Assembly (NCBI GenBank): GCA_003550305.1
Contig: QKYT01000255.1
Span: 82,448-146,447, forward strand
Origin: Glomus cerebriforme
Lineage: Eukaryota > Glomeromycota > Glomeromycetes > Glomerales > Glomeraceae
Direction: 5' to 3'
DNA: 64,000 nucleotides
Positions 49,160-59,799 of the stretch are shown piece after piece. The stretch's first letter is position 1, and every line of letters begins with the position of its first letter. The notes under the pieces are model-generated. The model was given only the letters and a program-made list of their open reading frames with translations. It was not told where the DNA came from and ran no database searches. Made by a program: the position numbers and the translations under genes.

Positions 49160-49784
49160 TTTTCAAAAAAAATAATGGTCAAAAGAAGAATATATATTGT
49201 AAGTGAAGAAGAACTAAAAAAACATTAGTTAATTTAGAAAGATTATTATTTACCAGGGTTTGAATATTTATTTGAATGATCTTGAAAATTATAATAATTG
49301 TTATGAAGGAGAATTTTATTTTCGCCTCAAATTCTGTATTTTCATTGTGGTTGGGCTAAATGTACGTGAAAAGTGGACAGCAAGAAAGTCAAGAAATTTA
49401 ACTCGTGATGATGTTCAAGATCAAACACTAAATTATAAAATTTCAGAAGAATTTAATGGAAAATATGTTGCACTTCTTGGAGCAACATTTACGAATGATA
49501 GTTCACATTTGAATTTATTAATAATGATGAAATTATCTTAAAGAAATTTGTGATTTCCACGAAGATACGGTGAATTTCAGGCTCCTTTAAGTTACAATAA
49601 TTATAATAGTTATACTGTATAATTACAATGATCAAGCTACAATTTCAGTCCAACAAGGTAATTAAATTATGTATTTTGATTTTCATTAATTAATATGTTC
49701 ATTTTTTTATTTATTTTTTTTTTAGCAGTTCAAAAAGATTTATCTTCTAAATCAATTATGAGTACTTATTTTAATTTGGTGTAA
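49160..49784 (+). pseudogene. Broken fourth copy of the nuclease-like family (D)
   Basis: It is on the opposite strand to A-C and closest to B. It reads EEELKKTLVNLE, then LPGFEYLFE followed by two TGA codons where B has Tyr and Trp, then EGEF, IFIVV, GLNVREKW and KISEEFNGKYVALLGATFTN. The segment that should hold the KAEW/ExK residues is deleted (IFIVV runs straight into GLNV). The C-terminal intron is still recognisable: CAACAAG, then GTAATT, to TTTTTTTAG near 49726, and the final exon ends in TAA at 49782-49784. Frameshifts and lost core residues make it non-functional. Confidence 0.8.
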
Positions 49785-49920
49785 TATATATTTTTTTCTT
49801 TTATTTGACGAAACTGTGGTATGAATCATCAATGATGTTACTTTGAAACATCATTAGATATTACATATTACATAGAAATAGAAACGTTACACTTTTAACA
49901 TAAAATCATTTATTGTTATT

Positions 49921-50289
49921 GGGTATGGTACGAAATCCCGAAACTCAAAATCCCGACAGGCCAAAATCCCGACACTCGAAATCCCGAAATCCAAAATCCC
50001 GACAGGGTCAAAATCCCGACAGGTACGAAATCCCGAAAATTTGGCCCGCATTAAGCATTAATGCTGACCGGAACTATAATTCGTGATTTATTAAACTTCT
50101 GAAAAAAATCCCGAAACTTAATTCCGGGCGGCATTAAAGCTTAATGCGGGCCAATTTCGGGATTTCGTACCTGTCGGGATTTTGACCCTGTCGGGATTTT
50201 GAGTTTCGGAATTTTGTACCTGTCGGGATTTCGAGTGTCGGGATTTTAGCCTGTCGGGATTTTGAGTTTCGGGATTTTGGACGGCACCC
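49921..50289. mobile_element. Long-armed foldback (Mutator-like, non-autonomous) with 9-bp duplication
   Basis: ATTGTTATT lies on both sides (49912-49920 and 50290-50298). Ends start GGGTATGG and, inverted, GGGTGCCG. Both arms, about 150 bases each, consist of repeats of AAATCCCGAAACTCAAAATC and CCCGACAGG, followed by GGCCCGCATTAAGC. A 9-bp duplication with long, internally repetitive inverted arms fits Mutator-like foldbacks. There is no transposase. It is GC-rich for this genome and little decayed, so the insertion looks recent; the relative at 6576-6925 is heavily AT-shifted. Confidence 0.85.
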
Positions 50290-50298
50290 ATTGTTATT

Positions 50299-52124
50299 AT
50301 ATTATTTGCATCTCCAAGCATTGCAGCTTTCAAAAGTAAAGAACAAGAATATAATTTTTAATGATTATACAGTAGCTCCTCCAACTACTTAACCTGCGTC
50401 ATTTCTTCAAGTTATTTCTTCCTCAGGTGAGTTGGCAACCTCTTACTTTGAAGAAATTATATGCACTTCAAGGAAAATGAGGACAAAAGCAATAGATCAT
50501 AGCTCATTCCAAGCAAGAGGATACATTTAAAACAAAAAAACTTCCTTCTTGCGTCAAAAAAATAAGATTTTTTGATCTTTATCATCAACGTGGCCAATAA
50601 CTGTCAAGTTTTGTCCTGCCTGACAGTTGCCTGAAGCTGGCTACTGCAACATATCCTCTCTTGCTTTGATTAAGACATGAAATACAATTTTGCTAAAATA
50701 ATCAAAAAAAGTATTATAAAAAAAGGTGAGTTTAACCCACTTTTTTATTTGCACATTGGCCACATTTTAATTCTGTGAACCTATCATTAATTTATTCTTT
50801 TTTCTTAGGGATACTCCATAATTTTTTTAAGGATTTTAAGGTAGATGTTCTATTGAAATGTGTTTGATAATTTGTTAACAACTGTTTTTTCTTATTTTTC
50901 TTAGGATGAATTAAGTGGAACTTTTAGAAACCTCATGTTCGAAGTTAATCATCCAAAGAATATTTTTCTCTACATGATGTAAATTGATCACTTTGTAATA
51001 CTGTTTATTAATTCAATAAATAAATAAAATGATTTATAATAGCTGACATTGTGTGAATTTAAAATCCGGCCGCTCGGTAATTCCGGATCGGCTAGTTAGT
51101 AATTCCGGGCTAGTTCGTGAATTATTAAAAGATTTTTTTTTTCAAAAAAAAAAAAAAAAAAATTCTCGTTTGTAAATTTCGATAAAGTACTTACTCACTG
51201 GTATTAAATCATTCTATAAATTTTTAAAAATAAAATACAAAATTGCTTTTTCTTTAAAAAATAAATTCCCTGTTTTTATAAGTGTCACTTTTACACTTAG
51301 TTTTTATCATCGGATTGTGGATAATATCAAAATCTTCCTTTAGATCTTTTGTTATTTATTTTTCTATTGTCAAAATTCGACATAACATTCTTGAAAAAGT
51401 TGCATAAATCCTAACCTTTTTAATGTTGAAAAATTTTCTTAAATTCTATTTGTTTCCTTTTCAATAGAAAAAAAATTAAATATTTCGAGTTTTTTTTACC
51501 TGTTACGCGCACAGAATAGTTCAAATATTCGAGAACATTATAATTATATCATGTTAAATTTTACAAGAAAATAAATTTAGATAGAAATATTGAAATACAA
51601 ATCACGCAAACGCATAATTTCGAATCTTCGAGTCGTTTTTCGATACCAATAATGTTGTGGTCTCTTCCGTTCGAACTAGATACTTTCCACCACTTATTGA
51701 CGTTATTTCTTTTGAATATCTACGTTCAGAAAATATCATAAAACGATTGTTTGATGGTTCGTGATTCTGAATTATCGGTCGTAGTTAATTAAAGATTCTG
51801 ACCGTTTCTTTTTTTAAAATTCTCAATTCAAATTATCGCTCAAAACTTTGAGTATTCCAATCGATCCAGCTTCAATTCAATGTTTCACACGTAACACTTA
51901 TGCTGTGGTAAGCTCAACTCATTATCTCATTGTCTACATTAAAAAATAATAAACAAACAAATATTGCGGATTTGCGGTTAATAAAAAAACTCTGCGCCAA
52001 ATAGAAATTTTGGAAAAATCGGCCCGTATTATCCGATAGTTGTCGCACAGTTTTGATCTCTAAATTATAAATTAAAAGGTAAAAAGCCTGATTTTATGTT
52101 TTTTTTTTTTTACATGTTCTAATA
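50299..52124. other. Intergenic, upstream of the F-box gene
   Basis: From 50390 to 51000 there are eroded coding-like fragments but no consistent frame. An ATTCCGG/CCGGAATT word cluster at 51060-51115 looks like repeat debris. From 51.3 to 52.1 kb the composition is moderate, as expected of a promoter region; no specific site stands out. Confidence 0.4.
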
Positions 52125-53669
52125 ATGTCAAGTCCTATTCAAGAACAGAAAATTGTGTCAGCACTAATTCCTGATTGTTTGACAATTATTTTTAGATGTC
52201 TTACTACAAATAAAGACTTGCATTCTTGCTTATTAGTTAATAAATTTTGGGCTAATGTTGTAGTACCTATACTTTGGGAAGCCCCATTCAGAAATACCTA
52301 TGACTTTATTCCATCATGTAAGATAATACCTACTTACATCGCGTGTCTTCCAGATGAATCTAAAAAAATCTTGTCAAAAGAATACAATGGAAAATACAAG
52401 CAGCGGCTGACCAATACACCATTATTTAATTATCCATCGTTTCTTACTGAAATACAGTATGATGAGCTTTGTAATGCTATAGAACGTTCGGAGGGATCTT
52501 GTTATGCTGAAAAAGTGGTAATTGAAATATGTAAAATGATCTCAGTACGAAGCACTACACTACGCAGATTTAGTATTTGTAATAAATTCATTAACCAATT
52601 TCTTAATAACAAATCCATTCTCCTTCTTCGGCTTCCAGGAAGTGACAACTTATTTCGAAACCTAAAAAATTTTGAATGTGGACACCAGTGGTCTACTCAA
52701 AAAATTTCACTTCTTGAAGCAATGGCCGAGCAGTGCCACAAAATCACACGTCTTGCAGTCAAAGTGTGGCGTGAGGATGAAGCAAACGTGTTAGCAAAAT
52801 TAGTGCGCGAACAGAAAAGTTTAAAAAGTTTTGTTCTGTTGAACAGTAATCACTACGCGTCAACTCTACTTAAAGCACTCATAAGTCAAAGGGATACCTT
52901 AACTAGCATAGAGTTCAAAGATATGAATAATTGTGACTTAATAAATGCTCAAGTTATTAACGTTTTAACACAATGTACCAATATTACTACCTTGAATTTT
53001 AGGAATTGTGAAGAAATTGATTGTCCGATCTTTCTTCCGCTTGGTTCAGCTTATTCTCAACTGACTTCTTTTCATTATTCATGTGGAAATTTAAAAAGTG
53101 AAAACGTTAAAGTTCCTGCCATACTTTTATCTACTCTCTTCAAATCTAATGGCAATACTCTTGAACATATTAGCCTATCCTGGAATCGTCCACATTCCGA
53201 TGTTGATGTTAGCCAAATAATTATAATAATCGCTCAACATTGTCATAAACTTATAGACTTAGAAATTCCTGTTACCACGACCGAAGAAATTACTCTCATT
53301 CTTGGATCATGCGATCAGCTCAAAAATCTTATTATTCATATTATGGGACAATTTGATGTTGGGACTGTACTTCATCATTTTATTAAGCATCAGCATCCAA
53401 GTCTTGTTAACCTAAAATTTATAACACTGCCTTATGCAATAGTTTTTCTCGATTTTGATAAGGTTACCGATTTCATAGAATATTCTATTACTAGTGAGCA
53501 TTCCTTCAAGGAATTATCAATTGATTCTCCCCTTTGTCTTTACTATTCTATCGTATCGGAAGAGGAATTTCAAAAACTCCAACAAATATATCCAGATAAT
53601 TTCAAATTTTTTTATACTGAATGGAGTCATTATATTTCAATTTTGATTAAGTTTAATTTTCATAAATGA
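52125..53669 (+). CDS. F-box protein with leucine-rich-type C-terminal region
   Basis: One exon, 514 residues. The N-terminus has an F-box at about residues 13-55: LIPDCLTIIFRCL, then DLHSCLLVNKFWANVVVPIL and W. F-box domains bind Skp1 in SCF ubiquitin ligases. The remainder shows spaced leucine/isoleucine strands with Asn and Cys (for example ITTLNFRNCEEID and LEHISLSWN), like the irregular leucine-rich repeats of FBXL-type substrate receptors. F-box genes of this design are a large family in Rhizophagus (general knowledge), so the target cannot be guessed. The start is the first ATG after an in-frame break, with a T-run just upstream. The frame has no stops and looks intact and recent. Confidence 0.88.
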   Translation: MSSPIQEQKIVSALIPDCLTIIFRCLTTNKDLHSCLLVNKFWANVVVPILWEAPFRNTYDFIPSCKIIPTYIACLPDESKKILSKEYNGKYKQRLTNTPLFNYPSFLTEIQYDELCNAIERSEGSCYAEKVVIEICKMISVRSTTLRRFSICNKFINQFLNNKSILLLRLPGSDNLFRNLKNFECGHQWSTQKISLLEAMAEQCHKITRLAVKVWREDEANVLAKLVREQKSLKSFVLLNSNHYASTLLKALISQRDTLTSIEFKDMNNCDLINAQVINVLTQCTNITTLNFRNCEEIDCPIFLPLGSAYSQLTSFHYSCGNLKSENVKVPAILLSTLFKSNGNTLEHISLSWNRPHSDVDVSQIIIIIAQHCHKLIDLEIPVTTTEEITLILGSCDQLKNLIIHIMGQFDVGTVLHHFIKHQHPSLVNLKFITLPYAIVFLDFDKVTDFIEYSITSEHSFKELSIDSPLCLYYSIVSEEEFQKLQQIYPDNFKFFYTEWSHYISILIKFNFHK

Positions 53670-54499
53670 ACTTTTTTTATTTATCCAAATATTTGGCTTT
53701 AATAATTTTGTCATCAATTTCTTCTTCAAGAAGAATTTTATAGTGTCTTGATGTGAAAAATGCCACGAGTTGAAGCATTTTTATTTAAGAATATTCTTTC
53801 AATTTATCTGTTATGAACATTCATTTTTGCAAAAAGATACTTTCAAAGTTTACTAAATTAAAAACATTTTAAAATAATTGATGTTTGGTTATTGTAGTGA
53901 AACGTTAGTCTATCGTGATCTCGAGATCTTTAACATAGATTACATTACAATTAGTACATTTCTAGTATGAGAATAGTGAAGGTCATCTCAAGAAAAACAT
54001 AATGATTTTTTTTGATTAAAAATAAGTTTAGTGATGATTCTCTCATTTTTATTCATAAAATTTATGAGAAATATTCTTCATTTGAATATTTGTCAATCAC
54101 AAAGATCATTTCAATGAATTTAACAAATTATTAAAAGTTGAATAATTATTATTAGAAAGAGAAATAGCTCACCGAATTCTTGGTTGTAGATCACAATATT
54201 TAGTTATCCGCATCAAAATTATTAATGGAGTTGTCTTAACGTAAAATCATCCCAGAAGTAGAGAAGTAGTAGAGAACGTTAGAATAACCTCAATTAGTTA
54301 CGTGATTAATCTTGTAAAATAAATGTTGAATTATCGAATATACTTAAAACATTGATTCATGTTCATACTATTAATAATTATGACCCATTATGGTGTAATT
54401 ATTATGGAAATAAATATTATTTCATGTCGAAGAGCTCATTCAGTTAGTCATCGCGACCTAATTTTTATGGGAATAAATATTATTCATTGACTATTATGA
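53670..54499. other. 3' flank of the F-box gene
   Basis: AT-rich. Two imperfect copies of a GGAATAAATATTATT-containing unit lie near 54410 and 54470. No gene is supported. Confidence 0.4.
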
Positions 54500-54790
54500 C
54501 TCACCATTGTTCCCAATATACTCCTATTACCACTACCAATTACGAGAAAAGGTGTTAAAGAGGAAGTAGCTGGCATCAATTCCTTTGAGATACAGTTAAA
54601 GGGGGGTGGGTTAAGCAGAGTAGTATCCTGTGATTTGACAGAATTTTTTGGCTGGAATTATCCATTAAGAAATTATCCGTGTGCGGTAACAAATAGGATT
54701 TCACTATCGAAACTTTTTCCCAGAATACTTAGTAAAATGAAAAATGAAGGGTATGACGCGAGGGTGACAGATACTTACAATGATCATTGA
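54500..54790 (+). other. Orphan open stretch of unusual composition (96 codons, no ATG at start)
   Basis: The frame is open from 54500 to a TGA at 54788-54790. The part from 54540 is much less AT-rich than its flanks and reads GVKEEVAGINSFEIQLKGGG, LSRVVSCDLTEFFGWNYPL and MKNEGYDARVTDTYNDH with balanced amino acids. It lacks a start codon and I found no splice partner. It may be a lone exon, a gene fragment or DNA from elsewhere. No family recognised. Confidence 0.3.
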
Positions 54791-55679
54791 TACTACTGTA
54801 CTTCGCTTTAGATGTCCTCCATTAAAGAAAATACATCCGATTTTCTTCAGTTTTTGCTTGTTTTAAAATTTATTTATTTTTTAAAAATAATTTTGTAGGT
54901 ATTATTAAACCAAGCATTAGAAGTCTTGCTAAATACTTTTTCGCTGTGATTGGGAATTGTGATTCTTAAGACGCCAAAAGACAAAGTATTTCATTATATT
55001 GTCATATATTATCTCGTCTTATCAAATATTATGATAAAATACACAATGAAATTAAACTTTATAAAAAAATTTTGATTTTTTATAATTATTCTATATAAAT
55101 TATAAGATAAATACGTTTTTAAAAAATATATATTGGATATGATAGTAAGTTCAATATAACTTTAATAAATTTCTGATCAATATTTAATTTCTTAACTATT
55201 TACAAATATATAAAATTAAGTTATACTGAATTTTTTGAAATTTAATAATTTTTTCTTTTAAAAAAATTTATGATTGGAATTATCTCAATAATTTTTGGAC
55301 TATTTGTTTTTTAAGGAAAAAATTTTACTGTATCAAAAAATAAATGCATTTTTTTTTTATTTTTGCAAAGGAAAAGTAATTCCTAATTAATCATTGATTT
55401 GATTAGAATTACTATACTGGTATTCACTTTAGATATTTTTAATTTAAATGTTAGTTTAGTAAAAGAAATTAACTATATATTTTTTTTTATTATTAAAAAA
55501 TTTGTGTTACTATTGTTATGCTTTTAATTAAAATAGCAAAATGTTTAACTAAAAACTTATTGGAAAAAACAATTTAAGAATAACTGTTTTTTTTTAACTA
55601 TATAAAACTTAAAATAAAATATTAATAGTAAATAATTTATTATTTAAATTAAAATAAAAGTAATTAACCTGAAGATTAA
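54791..55679. other. AT-rich desert
   Basis: Nothing recognised. Confidence 0.4.
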
Positions 55680-56055
55680 TACTAGTAGTCAGTCTAGAAA
55701 TTCATCAATGTTTTATGCTAGTTTGAAGACCTATTGTATTGAGAGGAGATTTAGATAAACTGAATGGAGGGTATTTCAATTGAGAAGAGATTTGGATGGA
55801 CTGGTTGAAAGGCTTTTTATTAGTATTAGCACTAGGATATGAGAGAAAATCAGAGTATAGTTTGTATTTAAGGAGGCTTTGCTTTTAGTTCTCACTTTGA
55901 GGACTCATATTACATAAATATGACAGGTGATACTTTTTCAAATGTGTGGAGGGTGAATTATAATTTAAATTTTTTATGGCTTACCATGTATACTGTTTTG
56001 CCTAATAAATAAAAGATTTTCATATCATCTTGTCTTTAAAAAAAAATAAAAATAA
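55680..56055 (+). repeat. Possible retroposed segment with A-rich tail
   Basis: A less AT-rich segment with GGAGGGTATTTC and GTGGAGGGTGAATTAT words ends with AATAAATAAAAG followed by an A-rich tail at about 56037-56050. A polyadenylation-type signal with a tail is typical of 3' ends of LINE/SINE copies. No reading frame or target duplication was identified. Confidence 0.3.
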
Positions 56056-56980
56056 TTAACTATTAAAATTATATAAAAACATATTTTTTAGTAATTGGTA
56101 AATTAATATTCTAATTATTATATTTTAATAAATATATTATATTATAACAAATATATGGTATATAAAAATATATTGCATTATGATAAAAAAATATATTGTA
56201 TATAATTTAACAATATTAGGATATTTATAAAATACAGTATATAATAAAAAGTATAATATTTAATAAACTTATAATTTATAAAATTATATATATAAATTTT
56301 TTTAAAAAAATTCTTAAGTAAAATATCTGTAACTTTTATTAATTGATATAAATACTAATTAATATTACTATTATAAAAGATTTAATTTGCTTGATCCTAT
56401 TAAGTCCTAACTTATTAAACAAATTATAAATCTTCTGAGCCCTTTCCTTTGTCTTTTGGAATAAGCTTTCACCCTTTTACAATATTTACTGTATATTAGT
56501 TGATCTTTAAATACTTTTCTAATAGTAAGATTAGTAGGAAGCAATCAATCCTGATTTTTTTAATTGAAAGGCAGATTGATTAATGGATTAACAAATTATT
56601 ATAGGCACAAACCATATGAAGAAAGTGATATGTATAAGTTTTTTATTGTAACATAATTTTATTAATGAAAAAGTTATTATTACACAGAACTAAAAGAATT
56701 TAAACAACATTTTGTGATTAGTAAAGTAAATACTAAGGAAATGCAAATAAAAAAAATGGTTTTTGAAATCTGAACTATCTAATATGAATATGATGTAATT
56801 TATTTCCTTCCTTTATCAGATATAATTTTTTTTCTTCTTTATTATACCTTCTAACTGCACCCTTCATACTTAACCTGATGACATCATCGTTTATAAGGCA
56901 TTTTTAAAAAAAGAGTGTGAAAAAACGAGAAAATTTGAAAAATGAGTAAGAAAGCGCTAATATTTTAAAAAAGTGTGTGT
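56056..56980. other. AT-rich DNA
   Basis: Nothing recognised. Confidence 0.4.
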
Positions 56981-57500
56981 TTAAAAGACCATTTTCTTCA
57001 TGTTTCTTGCTTGAATAGAAAACTTGGTCAGATCTAGCAGTTTCACTACAATGTTGATGGTCTTTACCTCTGGTGGTTGTGATTCCTTTGGATTGAGTAA
57101 ATTAATACCTTCCTTTCCGGCATGAGAATATCAGTCGGAACCTTGTAAGAAGCGCCTCTATGATCTTCTGTCAGTGTTATTTCATCCAGCTCCTTAAAAA
57201 TTAATAAAGTTTGGTATTATTATTTACATACATAAAATAGAACAATATTCACTGGGTTTACCATCTGATCTTTTGGTTTCGTTAGCAATTCTATTCTGAT
57301 TTAAAAACATTAAAACTTCGTGTTCTTCATATGGTTCCCTTTTCAAGCCACTCTGTTAATGCAGTCCAATTAAAAGATCTTCAAAACTCTTTCGCTGACA
57401 ACTTAAAAGACACTACAGTCTCTGATTTTTCAGGTGAATTTCTTAACTCTTCCTCCAATTTTTTAAGCTTTTCTTCTGATTCCTTAGCGACATTATAGTG
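56981..57500 (-). pseudogene. Decayed gene of unknown family
   Basis: On the minus strand an upstream part reads VAKESEEKLKKLEEELRNSP (coiled coil), EKSETVVSFKLSAKEF, a TGA, and FNWTALTEWLEKGT, and is then broken. After an intron-like gap with AG near 57195, ELDEITLTEDHRGASYKVPT and DILMPERK follow. A frame change gives GINLLNPKESQPPEVKTINI, VVKLLDLTKFSIQ and a TAA at 56983-56981. Varied codons show it once coded. Confidence 0.5.
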
Positions 57501-57774
57501 TTAGTAGTGAGAGTTTTATGAAAGATACGCAGTACAGTAAAAAATTGGCTTTTTATTTGCAGATCAGATCTAACTTACCGTGAAAAGACGGGATGATTTT
57601 TTTTAACAGAATGAGAAGAACGATTTTATATATATCATTTCTCTTGATTAATTTGATCAATTTATTGATTTAGCGAAAATAGCGTAGTTTCTTTTTTACA
57701 ATTTTCTTTTTTTTTAACTATTTGTCGTAGATTACGCAACTGATGTGAAAAGAAAAATCTTGATGTGCAAGTCA

Positions 57775-57990
57775 CATGCTACGATCGCGAACTTGAATTT
57801 ATTGCTTGAAGAGTTGCAGCTAAGGTAATATTCCAACTTATCTTGGGATACGACTTCGCTAATTTAGGATCATAAGGAAGCTGATTTCCATTTCTAATTC
57901 CCATGTTTTCCGTTGCAAATAGGACATGGTGAGTCCCACGGCTGAGCAAATGCAAAATGATATTAGTATGTAAAATGCTCTAATACGGAT
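57775..57990 (-). pseudogene. Short coding relic with CPICNGKHG motif
   Basis: Minus-strand frames give HFAFAQPWDSPCPICNGKHG, and after a frame change GNQLPYDPKLAKSYPKISWN and ITLAATLQAINSSSRS. The C-x-x-C...H pattern may be a zinc-binding knuckle. Probably a fragment of a high-copy coding repeat. Confidence 0.4.
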
Positions 57991-58288
57991 TTGATAATTA
58001 ATTCCAACCTCATCAAACTTTTAGTAACTTCTCTCTAAGTTCGATAAAAGAGCTTAGAATTTTGTTCTCTCAATGAATCAATGGATTGCATAATAATTTT
58101 TTGTACAAGATGGAATAATTTAAAATTAGAGTTACGATAGATAAAAAAAATTCCTGTGATTTCCGTAAATTTTTATTTTATCAAGAAAAATTTATTATTA
58201 ATACGCGCGAAAAATAAAAACAAAAGATCGGGACTTTGCCCGTATACATGACGTTTTTCTATGCTAATGATAGCGTATCTCCTAAATT

Positions 58289-59470
58289 CTAATTCGATTT
58301 TTCCGCAAGATTGCTCAATGACCTATGCTTTTTTACTACTTTCTCGTCACCTATGGTAACGGCTGAGTTCGGCTTATCCAACAACCAAACAATATGGCTG
58401 AGAACTTTCTAACCATGTTTTCCATATTCTCGTCGTTATATACAATGACAATGGTTCCGATAGCGTAAACGACGGCTTTCTCTCCTCATCCCATAAAGTA
58501 ACCATTTTTCCGCATCAGTTACAATCCCCCATACTTTATCCATATGATATTCATCATCGATTTCGTTAACTTTGCGTTAGGGATTATTCCATCTGCGCGC
58601 GAAGCCCTGTTTAAAGTCATCTTTTTTGACCTCCGCTATCCTTCCGGTTGAACGCCATTCTATCGTCAAATCGAGGTTTCCTTGATCCATGACAAGTTTT
58701 TCCGGTATGATTTGAAATTATTATCGTACAACGATACGTGGTCTTTTTACGAAGGTTCAGTTCGGCCATTAGATGCTTAACCACGGCTTTGGACTCTTCG
58801 CTGCTTAGGTCAGCAGAACCACATGAAAAAAACAGGGTACACGTCTATACTAGGATTCAGGCCATCGCTAAGCCCATAGGGTTCACACACTTTCAGAAGT
58901 TGAATGGTTTTGATGGCGTCTCAATGAATACAACCGGAGCATTTCACACAACGCTTGGTCATTTCGAGGTGAATATTCCCCGCTGTCACATACGAAGTTG
59001 AACATTGCTCCATCATTCTCAAGTGCCGCAACTCACACATGAAATCCTTGAGGTCTTTGAGGGTCGCGTGTTCGATATTTACAGTCCACTTGTTTACTTT
59101 CCGTTCGGGCTAACAAACTCTGTAATGCAATGGCTGGTTAGAGTAGAAAATAAAATTAATAAAATTCTCACGAAACCTCTCAACCCTTTCCATAATCTTA
59201 TACGTACCATGGACGGACTTGTTGATCAATAAGCGAGTTGTTCAAACAATTCCTGGAAGTGGCGGTTGACATGGGTGCTTCGAATACATTCTTCAGCCGG
59301 TGAGTCAGGGAAGTATTTCGAAATTTTTCTTATTACTAATTGCTCATCGTTGTCCTGGAGTAAAGAGATTCCTCATGATCGTCATGATCGCCAAGGATTT
59401 CCACCCTCCATAGTTTGAGTAGTCTGCGTCTACACCAGCTGTTTCGCCTTGATAGCTTAGACTTGTCCTT
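58289..59470 (-). pseudogene. Decayed member of a high-copy family with EVKKDDF motif
   Basis: Minus-strand pieces in all three frames line up as one protein: YSNYGGWKSLAIMTIMRNLF, NDEQLVIRKISKYFPDSP, LKNVFEAPMSTATSRNC, LKDLKDFMCELRHLRMMEQC, SYVTAGNIHLEMTKRC, SSEESKAVVKHLMAELNLRK, VMDQGNLDLTIEWRSTGRIA then EVKKDDFKQGF, IDDEYHMDKVWGIVTDAEKW, and HIVWLLDKPNSAVTIGDEKV to a TAG at 58291-58289. I recall this pattern as a repeated Rhizophagus protein family. The D...E-x-K within LDLTIEW...IAEVKK resembles a PD-(D/E)XK nuclease core, as in some fungal effector-like proteins (inference). At least six frame changes make it non-functional. DNA is less AT-rich than the surroundings, so decay is by indels rather than by AT drift. 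Confidence 0.7.
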
Positions 59471-59610
59471 CTCGAAAGCGTTCGCGGTTGACGAGACAAA
59501 ATACTATTATTTGCGAAATGTTATCGGCGCAAACTACCGTATGTGAGGACAAAATTTTATTTGCGAAAAAAAAAATACCGAAGCAGGGTTTATGCGAGAA
59601 ATTCTCCTGT

Positions 59611-59640
59611 CGCACAGATTCGCACAGATTCGCACAGATC
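59611..59640 (+). repeat. 10-bp tandem repeat, three copies
   Basis: CGCACAGATT at 59611 and 59621, and CGCACAGATC at 59631. A short recent expansion. Confidence 0.85.
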
Positions 59641-59799
59641 TGTTGCGTGATCCATTTATTTTGCAACACAAATGCGATGAAATAAATTCTTCCGATTTGA
59701 TGATCACAGCTCCGGACTATGAAAAATTGATTCGGAATTAATACTGAATAATGGCTCGCACTCGACCATCCCACGCAAAATCAGAAGCTTGTTCTCGAA

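Noticed and set aside
50118..50333. 71-codon minus-strand frame with repeated NPD/QNPE units
   Set aside because: It reads through the minisatellite arm of the foldback element; the repeats are DNA-level, not a protein.
58738..59232. Two plus-strand frames of 87 and 75 codons
   Set aside because: They are antisense to the EVKKDDF-family relic, whose minus-strand pieces carry the recognisable protein.
59457..59774. 105-codon minus-strand frame
   Set aside because: It spans the 10-bp tandem repeat and shows no motif; at most the last few codons overlap the 5' edge of the relic at 58289-59470.
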